In this document: positions 44,293 through 53,616 of the stretch, piece by piece
Layout of the letters: each line of letters starts with the position of its first letter
Position numbering within the stretch: the stretch's first letter is position 1
Assembly: GCA_958295865.1 (NCBI GenBank)
Contig: CATQHF010000002.1
Location: 124,001 to 188,000, forward strand
Length of the DNA: 64,000 nt
Source: an uncultured Dehalococcoidia bacterium
GTDB taxonomy: Bacteria; Chloroflexota; Dehalococcoidia; Lucifugimonadales; JADFKI01
Reading direction: 5' to 3'
Program-made: the position numbers and the translations under genes
The notes under the pieces: model-generated
What the model was told of the DNA's origin: nothing
Seen by the model: the letters and a program-made list of their open reading frames with translations, nothing else
Database searches by the model: none

Positions 44293-45534
44293 ATGAAGAA
44301 CCGAGTTGTAATAACCGGAATTGGCATGGTCAGCCCTCTGGGTCTTGACCGCCAATCCACATGGAGCAGCCTTGTCGCTGGCAAGTCCGGCGTCGCCCCA
44401 ATAGCCTCATTCGACGCTGAAAAGTACAAGACCACCATCGCGGCAGAGGTGAAGGGCTTCGAGCCTAACGGCATACTTGGCAGAAAAGAGGCGCGGCGAA
44501 TGGACCGCTTCGTGCAGCTTGGCGCTGCCGCCGCCCTCGAAGCCGTCGAGCATGCGGGACTGACCATAAGCGCCGACAACAGCGAGCGCGTGTCGGTTAT
44601 GATTGCGAGCGGCATCGGCGGCATCATCACCCTGTCCCAGCAGATTGGCGTGCTCAAAGATCGCGGCCCATCGCGCATCAGCCCCTTCTTGGTGCCGATG
44701 ATGCTGCCCGACATGGCATCGGGACAAGTCTCGATTATGCTCGGCGCGAGAGGCCCCAACTACTCCACCGTATCCGCATGCTCCAGCGGAGCAGACTCCA
44801 TCGGACAGGCGCTCGAAGTGTTGCAGGAAGGCGACGCCGACGTCGTCCTTGCCGGCGGCTCAGAAGCCGCGATCTGCCCCATCGGTGTCGCGGGATTCAA
44901 CGCCTGCCAAGCGCTTTCCACCCGCAACGACGACCCTACCGCCGCATCCCGTCCCTTCGACGCCGAAAGGGATGGCTTCGTAATGGGCGAAGGCGGCGCG
45001 GTGCTGATTATGGAGACCTTGCAGAGCGCGATAGATAGAGGCGCGACGCCCATAGTAGAAGTCGTAGGCTACGGCTCGACCGCGGACGCGAACCATATCA
45101 CCCAGCCCGCGCCTGAGGGCGAAGGCGCGGCGCGCGCCATGAAAATCGCCATCCGCAAGGCAAAGTTGCAGCCCGAAGAAATCGACTATGTGAACGCGCA
45201 CGGCACATCCACCCCCCTCAACGACAAGTACGAAACTATGGCGATGAAGGGCGTGTTCGACGAAGAGGCGTACAACATCCCCATAAGTTCCACCAAGTCC
45301 ATGACTGGACATCTGCTTGGCGCGAGCGGCGCGCTCGAGGCGGCAATCTCATCGCTTGCCATCGCCAAAGAGACGATACCGCCCACCATCAACCTGCGAA
45401 ACGCTGACCCCGAGTGTGACCTAAATTACACGCCAAATACCGCGCGGCATGGGCGTATCGGCGCGGCGCTCAGCAACTCCTTCGGCTTCGGCGGCCACAA
45501 CGCATCCCTCGCCTTCCAACGCTATGAAGACTAA
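44293..45534 (+). CDS. fabF: Beta-ketoacyl-[acyl-carrier-protein] synthase II
   Basis: Elongating condensing enzyme of fatty-acid synthesis. 413 residues from the ATG at 44293 (GGAGCAGACTTCA upstream). Catalytic triad: Cys in VSACSSGADSIGQ, His in NAHGTSTPLND and His in STKSMTGHLLGASG. GFGGHNASLAF at the C-terminus is also standard. There is no acyl-carrier-protein gene next to it. recJ follows 48 bases downstream on the same strand. Confidence 0.94.
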   Translation: MKNRVVITGIGMVSPLGLDRQSTWSSLVAGKSGVAPIASFDAEKYKTTIAAEVKGFEPNGILGRKEARRMDRFVQLGAAAALEAVEHAGLTISADNSERVSVMIASGIGGIITLSQQIGVLKDRGPSRISPFLVPMMLPDMASGQVSIMLGARGPNYSTVSACSSGADSIGQALEVLQEGDADVVLAGGSEAAICPIGVAGFNACQALSTRNDDPTAASRPFDAERDGFVMGEGGAVLIMETLQSAIDRGATPIVEVVGYGSTADANHITQPAPEGEGAARAMKIAIRKAKLQPEEIDYVNAHGTSTPLNDKYETMAMKGVFDEEAYNIPISSTKSMTGHLLGASGALEAAISSLAIAKETIPPTINLRNADPECDLNYTPNTARHGRIGAALSNSFGFGGHNASLAFQRYED

Positions 45535-45582
45535 CGCCACCGCAGCGGTGCCCCTGCCGACTGCCAAACCAAAACGCAAAGA

Positions 45583-47268
45583 ATGAGCGCGACCGCGAAG
45601 TTCTGGCGCACGCGGGAGTTCCCGCCGGTTGGCTTTGCGCGTCAGCTCGGCTTTCCGCCCTTCCACGCCCACCTGCTATACAACCGCGACATCCACTCCG
45701 TCGAAGACGCCGAGCTCTTTCTCAATTCTGACAAGCGTCTGCTGAACGACCCTGCCCTGCTGCCCGACATGAACAGGGCTGTCGCCAGATTGCGCCACGC
45801 CCTCGACCATGGCGAGCATATCGGCATCTTTGGCGACTTCGACGCCGACGGCATCACCGGCACCGCCCTGCTGACCACCGCGCTCAGAGAGCTGAACGCA
45901 AAGGTTACGCCCTACATCCCCAACCGCGTCGACGAAGGGCATGGGCTGAACCCCGCCGCCGTAACGCAGCTGCGCGAAGACGGCGTATCCCTGCTGATAA
46001 CGGTGGACTGCGGCGCAACCTCAATCGACGAGGTCGATATGGCGTCCGGCCTAGGCATGGACACCATCATCACCGACCACCACAGCGTACTGCCCACCCT
46101 GCCCGACGCGCATGCCCTCATCAACCCTAGGCATCCCGATTCGCGCTACCCATTCGGCGACCTAACGGGCGTGGGAATGTCCTTCAAGCTCGTCGAGGCG
46201 CTGTACGATGCGCTGAACCTGGAATGGCCCGAACATCTGCTGGAGTTCGTGGCGCTTGGCACGGTAGCCGATGTGGGCCCCCTGAAAGACGAGAACCGCT
46301 TTCTCGTCAAGCGCGGGCTGGAGCGCATCAACCAAACCCGCAACCCCGGCATACGCGCCCTTGCCGACAGGGCGAGGCTGAAGCTCGGCGCGCTGGACAC
46401 CGAATCCCTCTCATTCGGCATCATCCCGCGCCTAAATGTAGCCGGCAGGCTGGGCAGCGCAGCCGTCAGCCTGGAACTGCTCGTCACCGAAAGCATGAAC
46501 ACGGCGCGCTCACTTGCGGGCGAGATTGAAGGCAAAAACCAAGAACGCCAAGAGATTACCCGCCGCGCCGTCGCGGAGGCAGAGCAGCAGCTCGACACGC
46601 GGGACGGCACACCGCCAATCCTCATCGTAAAGAGCGCCGACTGGATTCCCGGCGTTCTAGGGCTAATCGCCGGGCGGCTGTCCGAAGCGTACTATCGCCC
46701 CGCGATTGCGGTATCGCTGGGTAAGCGCACCAGCCGCGCAAGCGCGCGCAGCATCCACGAGTTCGACATCATCGCCGCCCTGAACGAAAGCAGCGACCTT
46801 TTCGACCGACACGGCGGCCATCCGCAAGCGGCAGGCTTCACCATGCCCACCGCTTCCCTGCCCCACCTCGAGCGCAGCCTCGAAAGCATCGCCGCCGAGA
46901 GCCTGAAAGACCGCGAACTCACGCCATCCATAGAAATAGACTGCGAAGTTCAGCTTTCAGTCTTCACCCCGCGCAACTTCAAGTTCATCCAGTCGCTCGC
47001 GCCATTCGGCGAGGGCAACCCCGCGCCCGTCTTCCTCACAAGGGGCGTGCGAGCATTGGAATCGCGCTTGGTTGGAGCAAACCGGCAGCATCTCAAGCTG
47101 CGCCTGTCACAGGGCGGCACGACCATCGACGCCATCGCCTTCAACCTAGGCTACAAGGTCAACGAGACGCGCAAAGGCATAGATGTCGTGTACACCATCG
47201 GCTTGGACACCTGGGGCAGCCGCCCCAGACTCCAAATGACAGTCCAAGACCTGCGAGCATCGCGCTAA
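45583..47268 (+). CDS. recJ: Single-stranded-DNA-specific exonuclease RecJ
   Basis: 5'-3' ssDNA exonuclease in recombination and repair. 561 residues. DHH motifs: GDFDADGITG, VDCGA and ITDHHS. DHHA1 part: DRHGGHPQAAGFTMP. The C-terminal OB-type part ends QMTVQDLR. The length fits the shorter bacterial RecJ form. ATG at 45583; the stop of fabF is 48 bases upstream. Confidence 0.94.
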   Translation: MSATAKFWRTREFPPVGFARQLGFPPFHAHLLYNRDIHSVEDAELFLNSDKRLLNDPALLPDMNRAVARLRHALDHGEHIGIFGDFDADGITGTALLTTALRELNAKVTPYIPNRVDEGHGLNPAAVTQLREDGVSLLITVDCGATSIDEVDMASGLGMDTIITDHHSVLPTLPDAHALINPRHPDSRYPFGDLTGVGMSFKLVEALYDALNLEWPEHLLEFVALGTVADVGPLKDENRFLVKRGLERINQTRNPGIRALADRARLKLGALDTESLSFGIIPRLNVAGRLGSAAVSLELLVTESMNTARSLAGEIEGKNQERQEITRRAVAEAEQQLDTRDGTPPILIVKSADWIPGVLGLIAGRLSEAYYRPAIAVSLGKRTSRASARSIHEFDIIAALNESSDLFDRHGGHPQAAGFTMPTASLPHLERSLESIAAESLKDRELTPSIEIDCEVQLSVFTPRNFKFIQSLAPFGEGNPAPVFLTRGVRALESRLVGANRQHLKLRLSQGGTTIDAIAFNLGYKVNETRKGIDVVYTIGLDTWGSRPRLQMTVQDLRASR

Positions 47269-47282
47269 CTACTTTATACTTC

Positions 47283-47311
47283 GTCATTCCTGCGAAAGCA
47301 GGAATCCAGCG
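47283..47311. repeat. Dispersed hairpin repeat, CATTCCTGCGAAAGCAGGAATCC
   Basis: A short copy of the hairpin family whose arms ATTCCTGC and GCAGGAAT pair across GAAA. Located between the convergent recJ and lgt genes. Other copies are seen near 18888, 32055, 37306, 40985, 48770, 52258-52650, 55263, 55907 and 58528. Confidence 0.8.
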
Positions 47312-47402
47312 GCTTCCAGTGGGCGCAAATGGCGCAAAACCCGCCCCATTTCGCGCTCTGAACTCCCCGTTTTCACAGGAATGGCGTAAATGCCAACAAA
47401 AC

Positions 47403-48281
47403 CTACTCTTCCCGCTCACGACGCCTGCGCTCAGCCCTTGACAGCCTGCGCGTGCGCCGCTCCGTGGCGTCCGCTCCCTCAGCCGCAAGCTGCGCGGCAG
47501 TCGTCGGGCGCGCCTTGATGACCAGCAGCGGCACGGTGATGAGCAGCACCAGGATGGCGATGAATTGCGCCTCTTGCAGCCCCAGCGTCCATACCTTATC
47601 CTGCCGCAAGAATGTAACCATGAACCGCCCTACCGAGTACAGCGCGAGATACAGCGCGAACAGCATCCCGTCCGGCTTCAGCCTGTCGCGCAGCTTCCAG
47701 ATGACGAACAGCGCAGCCAAGTTCCACAGCATTTCGTAGGCGATGACCGGCTGCACCGGCACACCCACGCCGTTGGCGCACACGCGCGCGTCGCTCTCCG
47801 GCCGAATCCAGTTGAACGCCAAAATGAACTCTGTGGCGGCTCTCGCGCAGTGCTCGCCGTTCACTATGTCGCCGAGCCGCCCTATGGACTGCACCAGCAG
47901 CAGCGCCGGCGCTGTCAGATCCGCTATCACGCCAACCGGATGCTTCGCTATCAGCGAATACCCCGCGCCGCCGATGAACCCTCCTAGTATGCCGCCCCAG
48001 ATGCCGATGCCTCCGCTCCAAATGTAGAGTATCTGCAACGGGTTGTACTGATAGAAGCCCAAGTTGTCTATCACATGCACCAGACGCGCCCCGACTATGC
48101 CGCCGAGTATCGCCCAGATTGCGATGGAATAGATGTCGTCAGGCTCTATGCCCTTCGCCGGCGCCCACCGCCCCACCAGATAGACCGCCGTGGCAACGGC
48201 GATGAAGGTGAAGAAGCCATGCCAGCTGAGCAGAAACGAACCCGATGAGATGAGAAAAGGCCCAATGTCGATTTCAATCAT
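47403..48281 (-). CDS. lgt: Prolipoprotein diacylglyceryl transferase
   Basis: Membrane enzyme attaching diacylglycerol to lipoprotein cysteines. 292 residues from the ATG at 48281 (AGGCAGT upstream); the longer frame to 48365 is not needed. Seven or so membrane helices. Seen: SWHGFF near the N-terminus, IVGARLVHVIDN, GGIGIWGGILGG, the Lgt signature region GRLGDIVNGEH and VQPVIAYEMLWN. The basic C-terminal tail (RRLSRAERRRRER) is longer than usual. Its product would process the predicted lipoprotein at 36099-36725. Confidence 0.93.
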   Translation of the reverse strand: MIEIDIGPFLISSGSFLLSWHGFFTFIAVATAVYLVGRWAPAKGIEPDDIYSIAIWAILGGIVGARLVHVIDNLGFYQYNPLQILYIWSGGIGIWGGILGGFIGGAGYSLIAKHPVGVIADLTAPALLLVQSIGRLGDIVNGEHCARAATEFILAFNWIRPESDARVCANGVGVPVQPVIAYEMLWNLAALFVIWKLRDRLKPDGMLFALYLALYSVGRFMVTFLRQDKVWTLGLQEAQFIAILVLLITVPLLVIKARPTTAAQLAAEGADATERRTRRLSRAERRRREREE

Positions 48282-48379
48282 ATACTGCCTGCAATTGACT
48301 TGAATTAACGCCGACTTGCGCGGACGGCGCAAGAACAAAATAGCGGCGCGCGCCCGCCCTGTCAAGACAATACGGCATT

Positions 48380-48472
48380 GGAGAAAGTCCCTTCCCCCTT
48401 TGGGGGAAGGTTAGGATGGGGCGAAAACGCTTGCCCATCGACGGCTAAACCCGTACCAATGCAATTTTCTCA
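48380..48472. mobile_element. MITE family A, degraded copy
   Basis: Same core as 31837-31938 (CCTTCCCCC...GGGGGAAGG, CGACGGCTAAAC, CAATGCAATTTTCTCA). The left end is shortened to GGAGAAAGTCCC, so the 18-bp terminal repeat is lost on that side. Confidence 0.75.
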
Positions 48473-48474
48473 TC

Positions 48475-48556
48475 AGGACTTACGCATTTGAATATGAACT
48501 TCTACCCGAGATTGACCTGTTTCAAGTACGAAATCGCGCTCAACCGCGTAAGTCCT
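48475..48556. mobile_element. MITE family B, copy 2
   Basis: 82 bp with ends AGGACTTACGC / GCGTAAGTCCT and interior GATTGACCTGTTTCAAGTAC. Opposite orientation to the copy at 22814-22894. It directly abuts a family A element. Confidence 0.8.
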
Positions 48557-48565
48557 ATTCTTAAT

Positions 48566-48659
48566 TGGAGAAAGTCCCTTCCCCCTTTGGGGGAAGGTTA
48601 GGATGGGGGCGAAAATGCCCGCCCCTCGACGGCTAAACCGTACTAATTCAATTTTCTCA
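48566..48659. mobile_element. MITE family A, second degraded copy in the array
   Basis: Repeats the 48380-48472 element with the same left-end loss (TGGAGAAAGTCCC) and right end CAATTTTCTCA. The shared loss shows that this unit and its neighbour were duplicated together. Confidence 0.75.
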
Positions 48660-48661
48660 TC

Positions 48662-48740
48662 AGGACTTACACACTTGAATATGATCCTACCCGAGATTGA
48701 CCTGTTTCAAGTACGAAATCGCGCTCAACTGCGTAAGTCC
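48662..48740. mobile_element. MITE family B, copy 3
   Basis: 79 bp, begins AGGACTTACAC and ends GCGTAAGTCC, with the same interior as copy 2. A small internal deletion and one changed base in the left end mark it as degraded. Confidence 0.75.
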
Positions 48741-48934
48741 AAAGTATAAGCCTTTCCCAATCGCTCACCCGTCATTCCCGTCCCCCTCACCCGTCATTCC
48801 CGCGAAAGCGGGAATCCAGTGCAGCATAGCAATCACCACCGCCTAAAAGAAAGCGCTATCGGCGCAGGCAAGCAAGCCCCCATTATGCTAAAATACAAAA
48901 AACTCAGAAACGATAATATAGAGAGAATTGCGAA

Positions 48935-49840
48935 TTGCAAAACAGCATTGACGGCTTTCTGGACTATATGACGGTGGAGCGCGGCATCTCCCCGAACACG
49001 CACGCCGCCTACAAAAGCGACCTCGGTCAGCTCGTCCAATATCTGACGACCAACCACTTCAACGGCGGCGATAGCGACTGGCGGCATGTCAGCGAAGACA
49101 TGATGTCGCAGTACCTGCTGCACCTCCACGTCCTGGAATACTCCGACACGACGCGCGCCCGAAAGGTCGCCTCCAGCAAGTCATTGTTCGGCTTCCTGCT
49201 GGACGAAGGCGTCATAACGCGCGATCCCACCGAGAATATCAGCTCGCCGCGCATCGGGCGCTCCCTCCCCGACACCCTGAGCGTCGAGGAAGTCGAGAGC
49301 CTATTGGCATCCGCCGCCTCCGAGCAGACGCCCGACAGCATGCGCGACCGCGCGATGTTCGAGCTGCTCTACGCAAGCGGCCTGCGCGTAACCGAACTGG
49401 TATCGCTCGACCTCGACGACCTCGACATGGAGCAAGACAGCGTGCGCTGCTTGGGCAAGGGCAGCAAAGAGCGCGTCATCCCCGTGCATGCCAACGCCAT
49501 AGCCGTATTGCGACGCTACATGGAAGAAGCGCGCCCCGATTTCGTCAAGAAAGAATCCATACGCTCGCTGTTCCTCAACAGGCGCGGACAGCGCCTCAGC
49601 CGGCAAGGTTTCTGGCTCATACTCAAGGCGCATGCCAAGCGCGCGGGCATAACGAAGAAGATTACCCCCCACACGCTTCGCCACAGCTTCGCCACTCACC
49701 TTTTGCAAGGCGGCGCTCCACTGCGCCATGTCCAAGAACTGCTGGGACACTCCAGCATCACCACGACGCAGGTCTATACGCACCTCACCAGCGAACATGT
49801 GCGAACCGAATACGACAAGTCCCATCCAAGAGCAGGATAA
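48935..49840 (+). CDS. Tyrosine recombinase XerC/XerD-like
   Basis: 301 residues from the TTG at 48935 (GAGAGAATTGCGAA upstream). Catalytic set visible: Arg in ASGLRVTEL, Lys in GKGSKERVIP, HxxR in TPHTLRHSFATHLL, His in ELLGHSSI and Tyr in TTTQVYTHLT. An N-terminal SAM-like core-binding domain (YMTVERGISPNTHAAYKSDL) is present. Length and neighbours (uvrC, recJ) fit the chromosomal dimer-resolution recombinase rather than a mobile integrase. The abutting MITE array is noted, but no att site was found. Confidence 0.9.
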   Translation: MQNSIDGFLDYMTVERGISPNTHAAYKSDLGQLVQYLTTNHFNGGDSDWRHVSEDMMSQYLLHLHVLEYSDTTRARKVASSKSLFGFLLDEGVITRDPTENISSPRIGRSLPDTLSVEEVESLLASAASEQTPDSMRDRAMFELLYASGLRVTELVSLDLDDLDMEQDSVRCLGKGSKERVIPVHANAIAVLRRYMEEARPDFVKKESIRSLFLNRRGQRLSRQGFWLILKAHAKRAGITKKITPHTLRHSFATHLLQGGAPLRHVQELLGHSSITTTQVYTHLTSEHVRTEYDKSHPRAG

Positions 49841-49901
49841 GCGCATCATCATAGATTGATTAAGTTGCCCTTGAAGTCCCGCCCGAACAGGAGTCGATCA
49901 A

Positions 49902-50255
49902 ATGCCAAGCAAAGCGCAACGCGCAGCCTCACGACAAGCGCGCCTCAGCCGCCGCAAGCGACGGAGCAAGGCAGCGCCCCAGAACTTTCAGGCTGGCCCA
50001 ACCCAGTCAACCGCCGTCAGCGATGCACCCGTCGCCGCGCCAAGCCGTCCTGCTAGGCAGTCGGCAGCCGTCGCCCCGCGCGCTCCGGGCCCCGCGCCGT
50101 CCCGCGCCCGCGCTGCGACGCGCCCCGGACGCCGCGCCGTCGAAGCCGGCCCCTCCCATGTAGAGCGATACTTGGGGCGCGAACTGCGGCAAATCGGCAT
50201 CATCACCATCCTCATTGCCGCCATTCTGGGCGGCTTGACATTCGTGCTCGCATAA
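49902..50255 (+). CDS. Small basic protein with C-terminal membrane helix
   Basis: 117 residues. Very basic, Ala/Pro/Arg-rich N-terminal 80 residues (RQARLSRRKRRSK), then HVERYLGRELRQIG and a hydrophobic tail GIITILIAAILGGLTFVLA. Predicted tail-anchored or single-span membrane protein. Not recognised beyond that; similar short basic proteins occur in Chloroflexota. It lies 61 bases after xer and 50 bases before uvrC on the same strand. Confidence 0.65.
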   Translation: MPSKAQRAASRQARLSRRKRRSKAAPQNFQAGPTQSTAVSDAPVAAPSRPARQSAAVAPRAPGPAPSRARAATRPGRRAVEAGPSHVERYLGRELRQIGIITILIAAILGGLTFVLA

Positions 50256-50305
50256 GACGTCGGCAATCTCCACGACCGCCGCCGCCACTGCCCACGGAAG
50301 AACAC

Positions 50306-52198
50306 ATGCCGCACACCGACTTCACCGAGCGACTCAAAGCCACGCCCGCAAAGCCGGGTGTGTACCTTATGCGCGACAGCTCCGGCGAAATCCTCTATGT
50401 CGGCAAGGCGGCAGGCCTCCGCAGCCGCGTAAGCTCATACTTCACGCCAAGCGCCAACCTCCCGCGCAAGATTGCCACGATGGTCGGCAAGATAGACGAT
50501 TACGAATACATCGTCACCGAGTCCGAGCAGGAAGCGCTCATACTGGAGTGCAACCTCATCAAGGCGCACCAGCCGCCCTACAACGCGCGCCTGAAGGACG
50601 ACAAGAGCTATCCCTTCATCAAGATCGATGTCTCCGAGGACTTCCCCCAAGTCTATATCACGCGCCGCGTGAACAAGGACGGCTCGCGCTACTTCGGCCC
50701 CTTTGCCAGCGCCGGCAGCGTCCGCCGCACCCTCAACCTGCTGAAAAAGCTCTTCCCCTACCGCTCCTGCACCAAGACCATCACCGGCAACGACGCCCGC
50801 CCGTGCCTCGATTTCCACATCCACCGCTGCGTCGGCCCCTGCGTCGGCGCGGTTGACAAGCAGGAGTACGCGGAGGTCATCGACCAAGTCATCCTGTTCT
50901 TGGAAGGCAAGACGAGCAAGGTCGTAGGCTCAATCAAGAAGCGAATGTTGGATGCCGCCGAAAGCCTGGAGTTCGAGAAGGCGGCAGTGCTGCGCGACCA
51001 GCTGACCGCCATCGAGAAGGTCAACGAAGGTCAAAAGGTGCTGCACCTGACCTCCGAGAATGTCGATGTGATTGCGACCGCGCCGGGCAGCCGCGAGGCT
51101 TGGGTGGAAGTGTTCTTCATACGACAGGGCAAGCTCATTGGGCGCGACAACTTCCTGATGGCTGGCACGCAGGACTACGAACCGCCCCAGATCCTCACCG
51201 CCTTCGTGAAGCAGTTCTACGACGCTACGCCGTATGTCCCGCCCCGCATCCTGGTGCAGCACCCGCTCGAAGAGACCGACAGCATCGTCGGGTGGCTGCG
51301 CGAAAAGCGCAAGGGCAGCGTGCGCCTGTACATGCCCCAGCGCGGCGAAAAGCGTCGCCTTGTGGCGATGGTCGCCGAGAACGCCGAGCAGGGGCTTGAG
51401 CAGCTGCGCGTAAAGCAGATGTCCGACACCGCCGCCATGGACGCCGCCATGTCCGAGCTGCAAGAAGCGCTGAGCCTCCCCTACCCGCCCAGGCGCATCG
51501 AGTGCTACGACATATCCAACATACAAGGCACAAACGCCGTCGGCAGCATGGTCGTCTTCGAGGACGCCAAGCCCAAGAAGGCGCACTACCGCCGCTTCCA
51601 AATAAAATCCGTCGAGGGCGTCGACGACTACTCCATGATGCGCGAGATGCTGACGCGCCGCTTCAAGCGTCTGGCGCAGTCGAGACGCCCGCGCGATACC
51701 GACGCAAGCGACGACGCACCCGCGCCCTCATCAGCGAACGGCAAGGCAAGTCGCGGCAAGAACGCCTGGGGCATCGTGCCTGACCTAGTGCTGATAGACG
51801 GAGGCAAGGGGCATCTTGGCGCGGCGCTGCAAGTGTTCCTGGAACTCGGCATCAACGACATACCGCTCGCCAGCCTTGCCAAAGAGAACGAAGAACTGTT
51901 CATCCCGATGATGAGCGAGGGCATAATCCTCCCGCGCAACTCGCAGGGGCTGTATCTCGTGCAGCGCGCCCGCGACGAAGCGCACCGCTTCGCCATCACC
52001 TTCCACCGCGAACGCCGCTCCAAGAAGAGCGTGCGCTCCGCCCTCGACCTCGTGCCCGGCATCGGCCCCAAGCGCAAGCGAATGCTCATACGCAGGTTCG
52101 GCTCGCTGCGCGGCATCAGCAACGCATCCCTGGAAGAAGTCGCATCCGTGCCCGGCATGACCCTCACGCTCGCCCGCAAAGTCAAAGACTATGTATAG
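50306..52198 (+). CDS. uvrC: Excinuclease ABC subunit C
   Basis: Makes both incisions in nucleotide excision repair. 630 residues. N-terminal GIY-YIG nuclease: KPGVYLMRDSSGEILYVGKA. UVR motif around LEFEKAAVLRDQL. RNase H-like C-terminal nuclease: ECYDISNIQG, VVFEDAKPKK and LVLIDGGKGHL. Double helix-hairpin-helix at the end (VPGIGPKRKRMLIRRFGS, VPGMTLTLARK). A low-complexity insert lies near residues 455-485. ATG at 50306. Confidence 0.95.
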   Translation: MPHTDFTERLKATPAKPGVYLMRDSSGEILYVGKAAGLRSRVSSYFTPSANLPRKIATMVGKIDDYEYIVTESEQEALILECNLIKAHQPPYNARLKDDKSYPFIKIDVSEDFPQVYITRRVNKDGSRYFGPFASAGSVRRTLNLLKKLFPYRSCTKTITGNDARPCLDFHIHRCVGPCVGAVDKQEYAEVIDQVILFLEGKTSKVVGSIKKRMLDAAESLEFEKAAVLRDQLTAIEKVNEGQKVLHLTSENVDVIATAPGSREAWVEVFFIRQGKLIGRDNFLMAGTQDYEPPQILTAFVKQFYDATPYVPPRILVQHPLEETDSIVGWLREKRKGSVRLYMPQRGEKRRLVAMVAENAEQGLEQLRVKQMSDTAAMDAAMSELQEALSLPYPPRRIECYDISNIQGTNAVGSMVVFEDAKPKKAHYRRFQIKSVEGVDDYSMMREMLTRRFKRLAQSRRPRDTDASDDAPAPSSANGKASRGKNAWGIVPDLVLIDGGKGHLGAALQVFLELGINDIPLASLAKENEELFIPMMSEGIILPRNSQGLYLVQRARDEAHRFAITFHRERRSKKSVRSALDLVPGIGPKRKRMLIRRFGSLRGISNASLEEVASVPGMTLTLARKVKDYV

Positions 52199-52257
52199 CC
52201 GCCGGCGTTTCCATGCAAGTGGTCAAGATTATCCGCCATTCCCGTTCACTCCCCCGC

Positions 52258-52649
52258 CATTCCTGCGAAAGAAAGTCACCCCTGCTGACTTTTCATCCCG
52301 CCATTCCTGCGAAAGCAGGAATCCAGCGCAATAGAGCGCCAGACCATCCAAAAGGAAACGCTATCGTAAGCCGCCCGTGGCTCACGATAGCGTCCAGCCT
52401 CTGTTGACTTTCATCCCGTCATTCCTGCGAAAGAAAGTCACCCCTGCTGACTTTTTATCTCGTCATTCCTGCGAAAGCAGGAATCCAGCGCAATAGAGCG
52501 CCAGACCATCCAAAAGGAAACGCTATCGTAAGCCGCCCGTGGCTCACGATAGCGTCCAGCCTCTGTTGACTTTCATCCCGTCATTCCTGCGAAAGAAAGT
52601 CACCCCTGCTGACTTTTTATCTCGTCATTCCTGCGAAAGCAGGAATCCA
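52258..52649. repeat. 162-bp tandem repeat, about 2.4 copies
   Basis: Units begin at 52258, 52420 and 52582, each with CATTCCTGCGAAAGAAAGTC followed by the CATTCCTGCGAAAGCAGGAA hairpin, GGAAACGCTATCG and a CTCACGATAGCGTCC palindrome. The third unit is partial. Copies are almost identical, so the expansion is recent. It lies between the convergent uvrC and SPFH genes. Confidence 0.9.
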
Positions 52650-52731
52650 GAATATGCGAAGCCGCCTACATACTACATCCTAAGGTTCTGGATCCCCGTC
52701 TTCACGAGTATGGCGCAAATGCCCACGCAAC

Positions 52732-53601
52732 CTAGTCCGCGGCGTCCGCGCTCCCCGCCCCGCCCCGCATGCCGCCCGTGAACGGGCGCAGCAAGTTGGT
52801 GAACTCCATCGGGAAGATGAACTTCGTCGAAGCGCTTTCGCCCAGCTTCTGAAGCGTATCGAAGTACTGCAAGCTCAGCGTATTGGAGTCGATATTCTGC
52901 GCCACGCCATGCACCTTGTCCAACGCCGTGCTGAAGCCCTCGGCGCGCAGAACGGCGGCTTGCTGGTCGCCCTCCGCTGACAGGATCTCCGCCTCCCGCG
53001 CGCCCTCTGCCTTCAGGATAGCCGACTGCTTCTCCCCCTCCGCGACCGTAATCGCCGCCTGTCGTGTACCCTCCGCCTCGATGATGGCGGCGCGGCGCAC
53101 CCGCTCAGCGGACATCTGGCGGTTCATCGCCTCCTGTATGTCGCGCGGCGGCTCAATCTCCCGTATCTCCACCTGCGTCACCTTGATGCCCCAGCGCTCC
53201 GTTATCTCGTCCAGCTTCAGCCTCAACTCTTCGTTGATGCGCTCCCGCTGTGAAAGCACATCGTCCAGCGGCATCTCGCCTATGACCGCGCGCAAGGTCG
53301 TCGTAGCAATGCCGATAACCGCGCTGGTATAGTCCACCACTTCCAGCACCGACTTTTGCGCCTCATGCGGCATCACTCGCAGATACACCAGAAAGTCTAT
53401 GTCGATCGGCGCGTTGTCGCTGGTGATGTTGGTCTGCCTCGGAATGTCTATCACATCCTCCCGCAGGTCGATTGTCGCCGTCGAGTGAAAGGGCCAGAGC
53501 ATGACTTGCAGCCCCGGCTGCTTCAACCCGACGAACTTGCCCAGCCAGAACACGCTCAGCAACTGGTACTGCTGCACTATCTTGATATACGGAATCATCA
53601 T
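52732..53601 (-). CDS. SPFH/band 7 protein (slipin-like)
   Basis: 289 residues. SPFH domain: GKFVGLKQPGLQVMLWPF, REDVIDIPRQ, TSDNAPIDIDFLVYLRV and ATTTLRAVIGEMPLDDVLSQRE. A coiled stretch of Ala/Glu repeats (AEGEKQSAILKAEGAREAEIL) follows, as in stomatin/QmcA-type proteins. Odd: the usual N-terminal membrane helix is absent, because the protein starts at the strand IKIVQQYQL. TAGGAGTGA directly precedes the double ATG at 53601, so this start is well supported. It is 15 bases after nfeD, the classic partner gene. Confidence 0.87.
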   Translation of the reverse strand: MMIPYIKIVQQYQLLSVFWLGKFVGLKQPGLQVMLWPFHSTATIDLREDVIDIPRQTNITSDNAPIDIDFLVYLRVMPHEAQKSVLEVVDYTSAVIGIATTTLRAVIGEMPLDDVLSQRERINEELRLKLDEITERWGIKVTQVEIREIEPPRDIQEAMNRQMSAERVRRAAIIEAEGTRQAAITVAEGEKQSAILKAEGAREAEILSAEGDQQAAVLRAEGFSTALDKVHGVAQNIDSNTLSLQYFDTLQKLGESASTKFIFPMEFTNLLRPFTGGMRGGAGSADAAD

Positions 53602-53616
53602 TCACTCCTACAACTA

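Noticed and set aside
48935-49840. Integrase of a mobile element next to the MITE array
   Set aside because: Length and motifs match the chromosomal Xer type and its neighbours are repair genes; no att sites or cargo were seen.
52258-52649. Possible CRISPR array
   Set aside because: Units are 162 bp and almost identical throughout, with no short repeat plus unique spacer pattern and no cas genes.
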